Shown piece after piece: positions 1 to 11,640 of a stretch of DNA of 64,000 nt; the first letter of the stretch is position 1; every line of letters begins with the position of its first letter. The notes below the pieces were generated by a model that saw only the letters and a program-made list of their open reading frames with translations, had not been told where the DNA came from and searched no databases. The position numbers were made by a program, and so were the translations under genes. Origin of the DNA: Mixophyes australis (Eukaryota > Chordata > Amphibia > Anura > Limnodynastidae); the NCBI GenBank assembly GCA_036250195.1, contig JAVHZZ010000011.1, forward strand, positions 875,001 through 939,000, written 5' to 3'.

Positions 1-1420
1 ATTCTTGTTTTCCCTCTGTTTTTATACTGTTTAAACAAAGTTAGTATCTGGAATTGAGCCGTGGTGATGTGGGGTGCGTGCTTGGGGTCCATGGGTGGAT
101 AGCAGCAGGGTGGTTGCGTCTGCGGCCTGTAACTGGTATTATCTTACTTTACAGATTGTGCCGGAGCTCATTTCTTCATACTGATGTGTAATATTATTTT
201 CCCATGTCCAATGTTTGTATTTACATTTAATTTACCTAGAGATAAGTGATTGAGGTGGCACATTGTGGCTACTTAATGTATTCTGACACGTTTTTCATCC
301 CATAAGCACCTTACAGGCTCATTTAAGGGGATCTGCCATAAAATTATAAATCTATTAAAGCTATAATTATTAAAGTAGTGTTTGTGGGATTTGCATGCAA
401 ATGTTGCAATATAATTCACTCATTGAAATATCTTTGTGATATCTAGATATGCTTAGATAATACATAAAATACAATCTGCTGGAAATTCTTTAAGCAGTAT
501 TAATTGTTGTTGAATTTATCACACATGAGTACTGGGGGAAGTGAGCCTGAATATTATCAACATTATCCACACTAACATATTGTTTGCAATTTGACTGAAT
601 ATACAATGCAATGTTGTTGTTTCTGAGTATTATTTTTTAATGCTTTTAGGGTACAATGACAGATCATAGTCAAGGGCATTATGGCTGACTGGTTAATTTG
701 CTGTATAAGTGCGTTACCTCCTCGTTCAGAAATCTGTTTCTCTAAACACTGTATAATCCCTAATCAAACTGTTGCTGCCAATAGAGAGCTCATCACCCAC
801 TCACAAAGCAGATGCTTCATTAGGTGAAGGTGAGTGCCAAACGCTTTGTCTGCGGATTGGAGCCCCCTACCTGGCCCTAGGATGACCCCATGTCTGGGGG
901 CAGCTATATTTTATATAAGGTCACAATCTGCCCTGTAATGTGGCACAATCCAGAAGACTGTACTTCCCGTTATCTGTAGCGGTCCCTCCAGATTCCATGA
1001 CAATAAGTTACTGCTGCTTCTATCTAACACGTGACAGAAATAGCTTCAACATTGGGATTATTTTAGTCTTGTAAAACACCATAATGAACTCTGTTACTGC
1101 AAATCATCTCATAGAACATACAGTTTATACATATTCCCCATGGGGTGAGGAAAGAAAGGATGTGTCTCGGAATCTCCACATCACTTCAGGTCTGTCCAGG
1201 GCCGCCAAGAGGAATTTGGGGACCCCGGTCAGAAACTTTTTGCAAAAACAACCCCTTCCCCATAAATGATAAGGTAAAGGTCCAAAGGGGGTGGGGTCAC
1301 CGTTTTGGGGGCATGGTCATCATGGAGCGTCACTTTAAACATGACATATTGGGGAAGATTCAATTAGAAAAGAATATGCACAATAGTGGTGTGAGCAAAA
1401 ATGAGCGGATATTTTTGCCA
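1..1420. other. No gene seen; non-coding flank
   Basis: AT-rich, ordinary-looking DNA. No ORF resembles a known protein and no transposon ends were recognised. Short reading frames beginning near 1084 and 1145 run toward the minisatellite and have no coding character of their own. Confidence 0.6.
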
Positions 1421-3425
1421 TACTACCAGTTATTACTACCAGTTATTACTACCAGTTATTACTACCAGTTATTACTACCAGTTATTACTACCAGTTATTA
1501 CTACCAGTTATTACTACCAGTTATTACTACCAGTTATTACTACCAGTTATTACTACCAGTTATTACTACCAGTTATTACTACCAGTTATTACTACCAGTT
1601 ATTACTACCAGTTATTACTACCAGTTATTACTACCAGTTATTACTACCAGTTATTACTACCAGTTATTACTACCAGTTATTACTACCAGTTATTACTACC
1701 AGTTATTACTACCAGTTATTACTACCAGTTATTACTACCAGTTATTACTACCAGTTATTACTACCAGTTATTACTACCAGTTATTACTACCAGTTAATAC
1801 TACCAGTTAATACTACCAGTTATTACTACCAGTTATTACTACCAGTTATTACTACCAGTTATTACTACCAGTTATTACTACCAGTTATTACTACCAGTTA
1901 TTACTACCAGTTAATACTACCAGTTAATACTACCAGTTATTACTACCAGTTATTACTACCAGTTATTACTACCAGTTATTACTACCAGTTATTACTACCA
2001 GTTATTACTACCAGTTATTACTACCAGTTAATACTACCAGTTATTACTACCAGTTATTACTACCAGTTATTACTACCAGTTATTACTACCAGTTATTACT
2101 ACCAGTTATTACTACCAGTTATTACTACCAGTTATTACTACCAGTTATTACTACCAGTTATTACTACCAGTTATTACTACCAGTTATTACTACCAGTTAT
2201 TACTACCAGTTAATACTACCAGTTATTACTACCAGTTATTACTACCAGTTATTACTACCAGTTATTACTACCAGTTAATACTACCAGTTAATACTACCAG
2301 TTATTACTACCAGTTATTACTACCAGTTATTACTACCAGTTATTACTACCAGTTATTACTACCAGTTATTACTACCAGTTATTACTACCAGTTAATACTA
2401 CCAGTTAATACTACCAGTTATTACTACCAGTTATTACTACCAGTTATTACTACCAGTTATTACTACCAGTTATTACTACCAGTTATTACTACCAGTTAAT
2501 ACTACCAGTTATTACTACCAGTTATTACTACCAGTTATTACTACCAGTTATTACTACCAGTTATTACTACCAGTTATTACTACCAGTTAATACTACCAGT
2601 TAATACTACCAGTTATTACTACCAGTTATTACTACCAGTTATTACTACCAGTTATTACTACCAGTTATTACTACCAGTTAATACTACCAGTTATTACTAC
2701 CAGTTAATACTACCAGTTAATACTACCAGTTATTACTACCAGTTATTACTACCAGTTATTACTACCAGTTATTACTACCAGTTATTACTACCAGTTATTA
2801 CTACCAGTTAATACTACCAGTTATTACTACCAGTTAATACTACCAGTTAATACTACCAGTTATTACTACCAGTTAATGCTACCAGTTAATGCTACCAGTT
2901 ATTACTACCAGTTATTACTACCAGTTAATACTACCAGTTATTACTACCAGTTAATACTACCAGTTAATACTACCAGTTAATACTACCAGTTAATACTACC
3001 AGTTAATGCTACCAGTTAATGCTACCAGTTATTGCTACCAGTTAATACTACCAGTTATTACTACCAGTTAATACTACCAGTTAATACTACCAGTTAATAC
3101 TACCAGTTAATACTACCAGTTAATACTACCAGTTAATGCTACCAGTTAATGCTACCAGTTAATACTACCAGTTAATACTACCAGTTATTACTACCAGTTA
3201 ATACTACCAGTTATTACTACCAGTTAATACTACCAGTTAATACTACCAGTTAATGCTACCAGTTAATGCTACCAGTTAATACTACCAGTTAATACTACCA
3301 GTTAATACTACCAGTTATTACTACCAGTTAATACTACCAGTTATTACTACCAGTTAATACTACCAGTTAATACTACCAGTTAATACTACCAGTTAATACT
3401 ACCAGTTAATACTACCAGTTAATAC
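1421..3425 (+). repeat. 13-bp minisatellite, about 154 copies
   Basis: The monomer CCAGTTATTACTA is repeated head to tail for 2005 bp with almost no length variation. Two substitution variants occur, CCAGTTAATACTA and CCAGTTAATGCTA. The left 370 bp or so is pure TTATTAC type. The TTAATAC variant first appears near 1795, and TTAATGC appears only from about 2876. The right third is a patterned mixture. The common monomer has no stop codon in any forward frame, so long artefactual ORFs run through the pure part and stop where the TTAA variants begin. No protein is inferred. Confidence 0.98.
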
Positions 3426-5084
3426 GCAGCTGTGATGTTGCTCTCATCTACCTGTTATTGCAGCTTTCACAACCTGGCACTGAATTCTTTTATGCATCCT
3501 GGAATGTGAGGACCTGATTGGAAAATATATAGACACATGAGATATTGAATACCGGGCAATAAGTGAACACAGTATATAACACAGATCATGCAGTATATAA
3601 TACATACAATATAATAAAACATTACATTTATCACACCACCCTCTCAGGCTCATTACCCCCCCTTCCCCAAATACATCATTACCCACCCCAAGCACATTAT
3701 TACCCCTCCCCCAGACACATCATTACCCCCCGCCCCAGGTACATTGTGAACCCCTCCAACACATCATTACTCCCAGTATTCTTACCTAAGCTGTGTCTGT
3801 CCAGCAGAGAGGGCTGTAAATCTCGTGAGATTTAGAGCTGCACCTTAGGTAGTGTCTGACATCATAAGAACCAGAAAAAAAATATGTAAGTTTAGAAAAA
3901 AAATACCTTTCTTTCCAGTGAACCGGGCCCCGCCCCGCAAGCTTGGGTCCCAATAATCTGTACCTGCCCCCCCCCTCTCTCGGCGCCCCCGGGTCCGTCT
4001 ACAGCCTCTGTATCAGAAATGAGAGACACTGCAACTGGTCATTGTATCTTTCCCATCAACCCCTCCCCTTTGCCTTTGGGGCAGTTCACATTGCAATACA
4101 GTGATTAGATATTTCCTCTCAGGTAATTCCTAGGAATCCTGTAATCAATTGCGGTAACGTTTGAGATGGTTCAGGTCACATGAGAGAGTTCTGTAAACCC
4201 ACATGTCACCATGGGCAAATCATGAGCATCAGCCAGGGCCTGCAAGATGAAGCGTAGGCAGAAGATGATGAGAGATTGATGGACATAGAGTGGAAGATGG
4301 ATGCACAGAGGTGGCGAGATTGATGAGCAAGGAAAATATGGAAGATTGACGGAGAGACGAAGGCTGGAGTTTTCTTCCTCTGCTCATTATCGAGTTTTAA
4401 TTAATGATTCTGCTACTAATTAATAAGTTGCACCGACAGAGCGTCCTGAAAATCACCTGGGTCAACTCATTAGGCGTCAAATGAAGCTTATGAAGGGAGC
4501 CAAGCCCTGTCATTGAAAGTGTGTTGTAATTGTGCGTTCCCCAGTGTGTCATTGTAACTAGCCTGCTATACTCTCGTTCTTTCCAACTAGACTATTGTAG
4601 CAAGGATACAAAACTAATTTCTCTGTAATACAGCAAAGTTGTTTTCAGCAGACTGCTGATTAATGGAATAACAAGTAATTGCCAGGGATGAATCCTGTGA
4701 AAGAGAAGCTCTATTATAAATGTGACTCTGGGAGGTACTTTCCTTTGTAACATGTGAGGATAGAGGGGCACTGTTGCTGTACTCGTGTATTAAAGTCCTT
4801 CATTATCACTTTACTCTTGTGAAATTTTCTTGAGAATTATACATCTGCATATTATAGGGCAGTTGCGTGTTTTCTTCAGACATTGGTTCTATGCTTAGTC
4901 TCAGCTCTTCTTGTCACTTTGGCATACTGTAACTGGGTAGGTTCCTCTTACTAATATAATCATTTGCTTTAAGGGGAAAAAATCGGAATAAATTGTCAAT
5001 GTTGTGTTTCACACTCCGTGTAAGAGATATCTGCATGCTGAGGTGCTTATTCAAATCAGACCATAAGTGAAACTTATAGTGAAC
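3426..5084. other. No gene seen; non-coding spacer
   Basis: Mixed-composition DNA between the 13-bp array and the next repeat cluster. It contains a C-rich imperfect repeat (listed separately) and a C-rich stretch near 3920-4000. No recognisable protein-coding segment or mobile-element terminus was found. Confidence 0.55.
3627..3775 (+). repeat. C-rich imperfect tandem repeat, about 27-30 bp unit
   Basis: Four to five degenerate units contain the phrase ACATCATTACCCCCC, separated by C-rich spacers (near 3650, 3672, 3695, 3716 and 3760). The copies differ in spacer length, so this is an old, diverged short array. Confidence 0.6.
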
Positions 5085-5195
5085 TCAAACTAGTGCACCA
5101 TCTCGCAATTACAGTCAGCAGATGTGTTGTAGATAATACATGTTATATGTGCCTGATGTGCAGGAATTGCAGTCATAGATGTGATGTAGATTATA
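5085..5195 (+). repeat. Tandem repeat of about 57 bp, left part
   Basis: Two degenerate units share the phrases GATGTGCAGGAATTGCAGTC and ATGTTATATGTG. The same units continue at 5898-5992, on the far side of a TIR element, so the element appears to have split a small tandem array. Confidence 0.65.
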
Positions 5196-5897
5196 CCGGG
5201 CCTGATTCATAAAGGCGCCTAAATGCTGATTTTGTGCGTATTGCATGCAAAATAACTCTGCGCATGGCCGGAACCGGGCCATGCGGAGCTAAATGCAGCA
5301 ACGTTCACTGCCCAGGACATTTACTGCAGCCTACGATTTCTGTGAGGGAACGGGTGGGGAGGGCGGTTTTCCGTAGTCAGTTTACAGTACAGGCGTATGT
5401 GCGCACGCAGCCACTTCCGAATCAAGCTCTGGGCATCTGAAGGTTACTTGTTTTTCTGTCATATCTTTCCTGATTACTAGTGATGACATTCTAGTTGCTT
5501 ACTATTATGTGTGGTTGCAGTTATTGCAACTGTAAAAATTAATTTTATGTTCAGAAGACATTAAGAACATGCTAATGAAGGTATTTTGTGGAATAAATAA
5601 AAACATTCAACTGTTTTGTATGTAATGCCTTTATTATTAACAGGTAACATTAATTGAATAGTTTAGTTTGTTTCTGTGCCTTCTTTTGGAGAATGGACAT
5701 TCCACATAAGTATTGGACATATCCTGCAGTGTCTTGTGTAGAACTGCAGAGCAGACCTACACCCAAGTTTATCAGCGCTCGTATCTTCAGATCCGTTCCT
5801 TCCCGTTGAATTCGGGAGTGCGCAGAGCCGATTTAAATGCGTTTTAAAACAATTGCACATTGTGCTCAGTATGCATGCCTTAAAGAATCAGGCCCAC
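5196..5897. mobile_element. Non-autonomous TIR element, GGGCCTGATTC family, copy 1
   Basis: The left end reads GGGCCTGATTCATAAAGG (from 5198). The right end, read on the other strand, gives TGGGCCTGATTCTTTAAGG, so the two ends form imperfect terminal inverted repeats. The interior of about 700 bp has no transposase-like frame. Two relatives occur in the window, at 9365-10053 and 63800-64000, sharing the subterminal phrase CTCTGCGCATG or TGCTCAGAAACG and a G-rich GGGAGGG stretch. The family could belong to hAT, PIF or another cut-and-paste group; the target duplication could not be defined because the flanks are themselves repetitive. Confidence 0.7.
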
Positions 5898-5992
5898 AAT
5901 GTTATATGTAGGTGATGTGCAGGAATTGCAGTCAATAGATGTAATGTAGGTTACACATGTTATAAGTGGCTGATGTGCAGGAATTGACCTAT
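5898..5992 (+). repeat. Tandem repeat of about 57 bp, right part
   Basis: Continuation of the array at 5085-5195: GATGTGCAGGAATTGCAGTC recurs from about 5913, and a second partial GATGTGCAGGAATTGAC follows near 5973. It flanks the right end of the TIR element. Confidence 0.65.
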
Positions 5993-6140
5993 TTATTCTC
6001 TTATATTGATGTAAAGTTATCGCCATGGTGGCTGAGCAATACTGCGGTGCCAAAACAAAACCGAAGCAGATCACTAATGATTATCGTTCTGGAGCTCTAC
6101 TGAGCATGCTTGGATGGGCCAGTTTCATATATCAAGGTTT
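5993..6140. mobile_element. Fragment related to the element at 54601-54910
   Basis: GACCTATTTATTCTC followed by GGTGGCTGAGCAATACTGC, and later CTACTGAGCATGC, parallels GACCTATTTATCCTC, GGTGGCTGAGTGATACTAC and CTACTAAACATGC at 54604-54730. This suggests two members of one non-autonomous family. Its right boundary is not clear. Confidence 0.4.
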
Positions 6141-7186
6141 TCACAGTCTACATTAGCAGTTAGCGACATTTAGTAGTAAACTGTTACAATGTATAAGAAA
6201 ATGTCAGCTTAGTGCACTGTGTTGCCAACCACTGAAAATGTTTTGAGATCATTTTTGTAACAAAAAATTCTGATTGCCATTTATTTAACTAATGGAATTA
6301 TTGTGCACAAAAGTGACCCCAAGGCGAGTTTGATTAGAAGTATGAGGTTCCCAATACCAATGCTGGGTAATATCGTACATAGTGCTTCTCACTGACTAGT
6401 CACCCCAATCTTCAGGTGTAATTGATACATAGGTGGATTTTCGGATGATTGATTTTGTGTTGGTCTGTGATGGGTTCATGCTGTGTCTTTATCTGCCGGC
6501 TGTGTGCATCTCTTGCAGGAGAACAGATGAGGTCACAGAGATGCCTGGAGGAGTGCGGGGAGGGGAGAGGGGGGGGGGGATAAGATTTGGAGATGACATT
6601 TTACTTGTGCTGCTGTTCAGAAGATACAAAGACTAATGTGACTTGTTTTGACAGTCGAGTTTTGACAACTTAGCAGAAATAATTCCTGTAATTTCAGTTT
6701 CCAGGGGCTGTCGGGGAAAAGATATGTGAAGAGCAGACAATGATGTTTATATATTTTATGTGACTTTCTGTGAGCATGTGCATACATGTATAATAACATG
6801 TTATCACTTTCTATAAGTCAGTCACGTACGGAGTACACAGAATGTGGGTCATTTCTTTCTAATCAGACTGAGATCTTAGCAGGTTAAGGATAAAGGCCTA
6901 ATACGTCTGATTTGCATAAACTGGTATTATCATGGTGAAAGAACATGGCTGTGTGAGGTTTGCTGCAACAGAGGGAAGTCATTGTACTTGCAGTGCCGGG
7001 ACTGGCACTTTGTCCAGTTCACCTTTTGTTGAATACTAAAGTAATTTACCAAATAAATTTGTCTCTGATGAACAGAATTTTAATGGGCAAAGACCATTGG
7101 TCTATTTATTGAAGTCATGCTTTGTCAGTCAGTTTGCATTGCTGTAAATCACAGTGATGCAAATTTAAATACTGGTGTAATTCACA

Positions 7187-7216
7187 CTGCTGGGGCTGCT
7201 CTGGGAGCCCCAGCAG
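7187..7216. repeat. Perfect 11-bp hairpin
   Basis: CTGCTGGGGCT (7187-7197) and AGCCCCAGCAG (7206-7216) are exact inverted repeats around an 8-nt loop. The stem is GC-rich and stands out from its AT-rich surroundings. Confidence 0.7.
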
Positions 7217-7397
7217 CCTATTGCTGGCGTTGAATGGTGAAGCGAAGCTGGAGAGGCTTCAGCTGGAACCCATAGAAAGTGAAAGGTTCTCTTGCTGCGA
7301 AAAACAAGGCTTTCAAAAGCTCAATTAATTGAAAACGTTGAAGTCCCCATATTAGTATATGGAGTCTGCTTTAAGAAACGTTAACTGGGTTATGGCA

Positions 7398-7418
7398 GGA
7401 GAAATCTATGATTTCTCC
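7398..7418. repeat. Perfect 9-bp hairpin
   Basis: GGAGAAATC (7398-7406) and GATTTCTCC (7410-7418) are exact inverted repeats around a 3-nt loop. Confidence 0.65.
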
Positions 7419-8189
7419 AACATTGAACCCTTCGTAAATTGTACGATGGACATTTTATGGTGAAAACTGCTGTTTTCTCCATTTTTATGGCTGATTGTAT
7501 CTTAATAAATAGAACCCTGTGTGAAGAAAGGACTTTGGCATATCGTGAGATGTGCTTTAAATTTCCATTCATTTTATGCAATTACAGAATATGGTTTCAC
7601 TGTGTAATTGGAATAATAGAAGATATAAGAGATTTATTTTTACTTTGGTGTAAAATAAAGGATGCGGTTCTGTCTGCCATTTTGTTTGCATTCCGCTTAC
7701 TCCAGTCGATGGTTCTGCAACGTTTGTACTTCGTTCTACGCGTCATTCACCGATAATTAGATAAAATATAGCAGTGCTCCCACATTCTGTTCTTTATCAT
7801 TGTGTAACCAAGGGCAGTCGCGGCTCCTGTGTGCTGGTAGATAGACAGAATGAGAGATAGTCGCATGTCTTTTATTACTGGCTTTTGTGTTCTTTCAGGA
7901 AATGGGCCCCTTGATGCAATAGAAATCTACAACGGCAGTCTATCCTAATTAGCTTTAAATGCTTGACTCATAAAGCTGTCATTAAGTGTGCTAATAGCTG
8001 TACCTTTTAATGATGCATTTGATTAGAAGGTAAATTTCTTGTAAGCGGCCCATGTGAGGTGAAGCTGTTGGGGCCGAGAGCCTTATTGTCCGTCTCTTGG
8101 AGCAGACTAATGACTGTGTGGGACTTTACACAATACATAGCAATCATTTCCTAATTATAGCGAACCCCTATTCACTCAGCACTGTCACA

Positions 8190-9135
8190 CTCCATACATG
8201 TACTATACAGCATACGTGTTCTATGCACCATACATGTACTACTGTACCACACACCATACGTGTACTACACAGCATACGTGTTCTATGCATGTACTACTGT
8301 ACCTCACACCATATGTGTACTACACAGCATACATGTTTTATGCACCATAAATGCACTACTATACCATACATGTACTACTATACTGCACACCATACGTGTA
8401 CTATACAGCATACGTGTTCTATGCACAATGCATCTACTTCTGTACCTCACCATACGTGTACCACACACCATATATGTATTATGCACCATAAATGCACTAC
8501 TATACCATACATGTACTACTGCACCGCACACCATACGTGTACTATACAGCATACGTGTTCTATGCACAATGCATCTACTACTGTACCTCACCATACGTGT
8601 ACCACACACCATATATGTATTATGCACCATAAATGCACTACTATACCATACATGTACTACTGCACCGCACACTATATGTGTACTACACAGCATGCATGTT
8701 TTATGCTCCATACATGTACTACCGTACCGCACAGGATACGTGTTCTATGCACTATGCATTTACTACCGTACCTCACACCATACGTGTTTTATGCACCATA
8801 CATGTACCACTTTACCGCACACCATACGTGTATACACAGCATACATGTTCTATGCACTATGCATGTACTACCGTACCGCACACCATACGTGTATACACAG
8901 CATACATGTTCTATGCACTATGCATGTACTACCGTACCGCACACCATACGTGTATACACAGCATACATGTTCTATGCACTATGCATGTACTACCGTACCG
9001 CACACCATACGTGTATACACAGCATACATGTTCTATGCTCTATGCATGTACTACCGTACCGCACACCATATGTGTACTACACAGCTTACGTGTTCTATGC
9101 ACCATGCATGTACTATTGTACTGCACACATGCATG
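8190..9135 (+). repeat. Higher-order tandem array, 61-bp and about 141-bp periods
   Basis: All of the array is built from short phrases such as CATACGTGT, ATGTACTACTGTACC and TTCTATGCACC. Between about 8342 and 8670 the order repeats every 141 bp or so (CATACGTGTACTATACAGC at 8391 and 8532). From 8821 a cleaner 61-bp unit appears four times (ACCATACGTGTATACACAGC at 8821, 8882, 8943 and 9004). Few stop codons occur, so several long overlapping frames are open on both strands. These are a property of the repeat and not genes. Confidence 0.9.
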
Positions 9136-9364
9136 TAAACCTGGAGGCACACATATATGATGTATTTGCTGTTCACGCACAGTTCAGTAGCTGAGACCAG
9201 GATACAGACATAGCAGGGATGCTGGCATTGGGTAGGGAACCCTCTGGGAATCACACTGAGAGGTGACATAAGGGTCACCATGTTGTTGAGTTTCTATAAC
9301 CAGACCAGTATGGAGTTTGGGGGCCTCTCACTACCAGCAACCACAATTTGTATGCCAAGACACA

Positions 9365-10053
9365 GTGGGCCTGATTCATTAAGGAATATAAGGCCCGCTG
9401 TGTGCCGTGTTTTGCCTGAAGTTGCTCTGCGCATGCTCAGAAACGGACGATAGTGAACACAATTTACTTTCAAACGTAAAGGAGACTTCCGATAGACTAG
9501 GATTTGAAGGGAGGGAGCATATGCTGGTGGGCACTGTGCAGAAAGGGTGTGCCAAGGTCGGGTGCACGCATATATGTAGCCGTATCACTTGCCTCAGCTA
9601 CAGGCCAGGTGTGAGTGCAGACTGATAGTGATGACTACACGTATGTATGCCAGAACATGTGTTTGGAATCCAGAGCAACTGTAAAAATGCACTTTATGTA
9701 CAATACACACCATCCTAATATATGTAGTTCATGTTCAAAAATTATTATTAAAACTGAATGTAAATGTATTTTTATTAATGATTATAGTATTAGGTGTTAA
9801 TGTATTTAAATTTTTATATTTTCTGTGTGTTCTGATTGGGCTTGAAATTGCTCATATGCATGTGCGTATCCTACAGTCTGTTCTGTCAGTCTGCATACGG
9901 CAAGTCACTTATAGCCAGAGCGTACTTATACCCGTATTCAAATGGAAACCCTTCTTCAGATCCACTTGTACTTATATACAGGCCTACATGCGGGCAATTT
10001 CTGTTTGTTCTAAATAAAATGCAAATTACGTTCCTTGATGAATCGGTCCCAAT
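9365..10053. mobile_element. Non-autonomous TIR element, GGGCCTGATTC family, copy 2
   Basis: Left end TGGGCCTGATTCATTAAGGAA (from 9366); the right end read on the opposite strand is TGGGACCGATTCATCAAGGAA (from about 10051). Length is about 690 bp, close to copy 1. Shared internal landmarks with the copy at the window end are TGCTCAGAAACG, AGCCGTATCA and CAGCTACAGG. No transposase was recognised, so the element is presumably mobilised in trans. Confidence 0.72.
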
Positions 10054-11089
10054 ATCTTTTTCTCTTTTTACTTTAGATATAAGTTAAGCTTTTTGGGATA
10101 ACTTGTGAACTAACAGCCTAATCTAGAGTAGGCCATAATCTTGCTTCCATGACTGGCTGGTAGCCATATGTGCAACTCAAAATACTGTGTAAGAATGTAG
10201 CAGTACCAACTGGTTACCGCTAAAGAGGGGCACCTGCAAAAATGCATGACAGCATCAGAGCATACCAGCCTGAACTGCTCACATTATTACAGTTAGACCC
10301 ACAATGTGGAGTCCCTCTATCATGATGTGAGCCCATCCCAACTTGGTCAGCACTGGGCTGAATTCCTTTGGGGAACCTGGGCTGCAAAATGTGCGTGGAT
10401 TTCCCCTAAGTAAAAACAGCCCTGTGCTGAATAGTGATGTCTCAACCTACCTACCTAGTGATGGTATAGCCAATATGTAAAAGTGTGGATGTAAAAAAGG
10501 TGTGGGGGGGTGTCTAAGCGCCCAAACGCAACAGGGGGAAGTGCCCCTTATCTCGTTTGCTAGACACTCGTTATGCTATAAGAGAAAGGGGAAAATACAG
10601 GAAGGGCAGTTCCGCAAGGTGAGTGCACCACAGGAACAACCTCCGCCGGGCTATACTCACGGAAGCGGGTCGACTACGGCGACTTCCTTTTGTCCCTTCT
10701 ACTTCAGGGAGTTCTCACTCCCAGGGGTCTTCCAAAGCCCTTGTCTGACAACCATCGCCTGTAAAACAAGGGAGACAAAGCCACACAGAAAAATCACTTC
10801 CCCAACACCCCAGGTACTCGCCCAATTCTGAGGGACCACTACGAGATGCACCGTACCTTTCTTCTCCTTGAATGGAATCCATCCATTCACATATCCTCGG
10901 CCATCGGGGTCCACTGGAACTCAGTCGCTCCACAGGCCTCCGCACGCTGCCGGAGCCCTGGCTGTTAAGCCCGCCTTGTCTTGGGGCTCAGGACTTTAGG
11001 TGCCCTTTTGGACAGGTAGAGGGGCTCTGTAAGCCACTCTCAGTAACTTATTCACTTAACTATCAAGGGACCAAGTGTCACCTACACTA
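10054..11089. other. No gene seen; non-coding
   Basis: No recognisable protein. GC content rises from about 10500 onward. Open frames near 10502-10945 occur on both strands and look like by-products of composition. Confidence 0.5.
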
Positions 11090-11640
11090 CCTATGGGCCT
11101 AGCGTCCTGCTAAACCAGGACCTATCGCCTAATACCAACTATAAGTGCCTACTGCCCTGCTAACAACCAGGACCTACTGTCCCTCTAACCACAAGGACCC
11201 AATGTCCTTTTAACAACTACAGGGCGGCCTCCCTGCTACTTTGTCAGGAGCCTAGCTCCCCACTAACTTAGAGGCCTGCACCTCTCTACACTGAAGGGCC
11301 TTGCGCCTCTACACTCAAGGACCTTGCGCCCTACTACACTCAAGGGCCTTGCGCCCTGCTACTCTCAAGCCTTGCGCCCTGCTAACTACTTTTTGAGCCT
11401 TATGCCCAAATGCTGCTGCTGGGGCCTTGTGCCCCGCTTTCTCTACCTACGGGACCTTGTGCCCCGCTCTCTCTACCTATGGGGCCATGTGCCCCCCTCT
11501 AACTATGGGGCCTTGTACCCAAGAAAACCCTGCTTCTGTCCTAACTGCGCCTGGCCTTGTGCCCACTACCTGTGCCACAGGCCAAATGCCCGAATTGCCC
11601 GCTGCCTGATGCCCGACCTAACTGAGGGTTTTCACCTGCT
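11090..11640 (+). repeat. Degenerate GC-rich phrase repeat, about 30 bp period
   Basis: Phrases of the type GGCCTTGTGCCCCGCTCTCT and CTCTACCTATGGGG recur with irregular spacing and substitutions (for example near 11298, 11331, 11347, 11370, 11426 and 11456). It resembles a diverged minisatellite or repetitive untranslated part of an unidentified retroelement. A 205-residue open frame spans it but is low in complexity. Confidence 0.6.

Larger units (their letters stand above)
6141..8189. other. No gene seen; contains small fold-back hairpins
   Basis: No protein-like frame was recognised. A G-run occurs near 6570. Two perfect hairpins occur near 7.2 and 7.4 kb (listed separately), which hints at an old MITE here, but no terminal repeats were found. 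Confidence 0.5.

Noticed and set aside
1145..2213. Long open frames of 221 and 270 residues rich in Tyr, Leu and Thr
   Set aside because: They are translations of a 13-bp monomer with no stop codon; they end where the TTAA variants start.
1421..3425. CRISPR-like array
   Set aside because: No spacers: monomers are contiguous and 13 bp long, and the setting is eukaryotic. The same applies to the other arrays.
8097..9194. Cys/His/Tyr-rich open frames of up to 365 residues in all three forward frames
   Set aside because: The tandem repeat is open in several frames and on both strands at once, as expected for a repeat and not for a gene.
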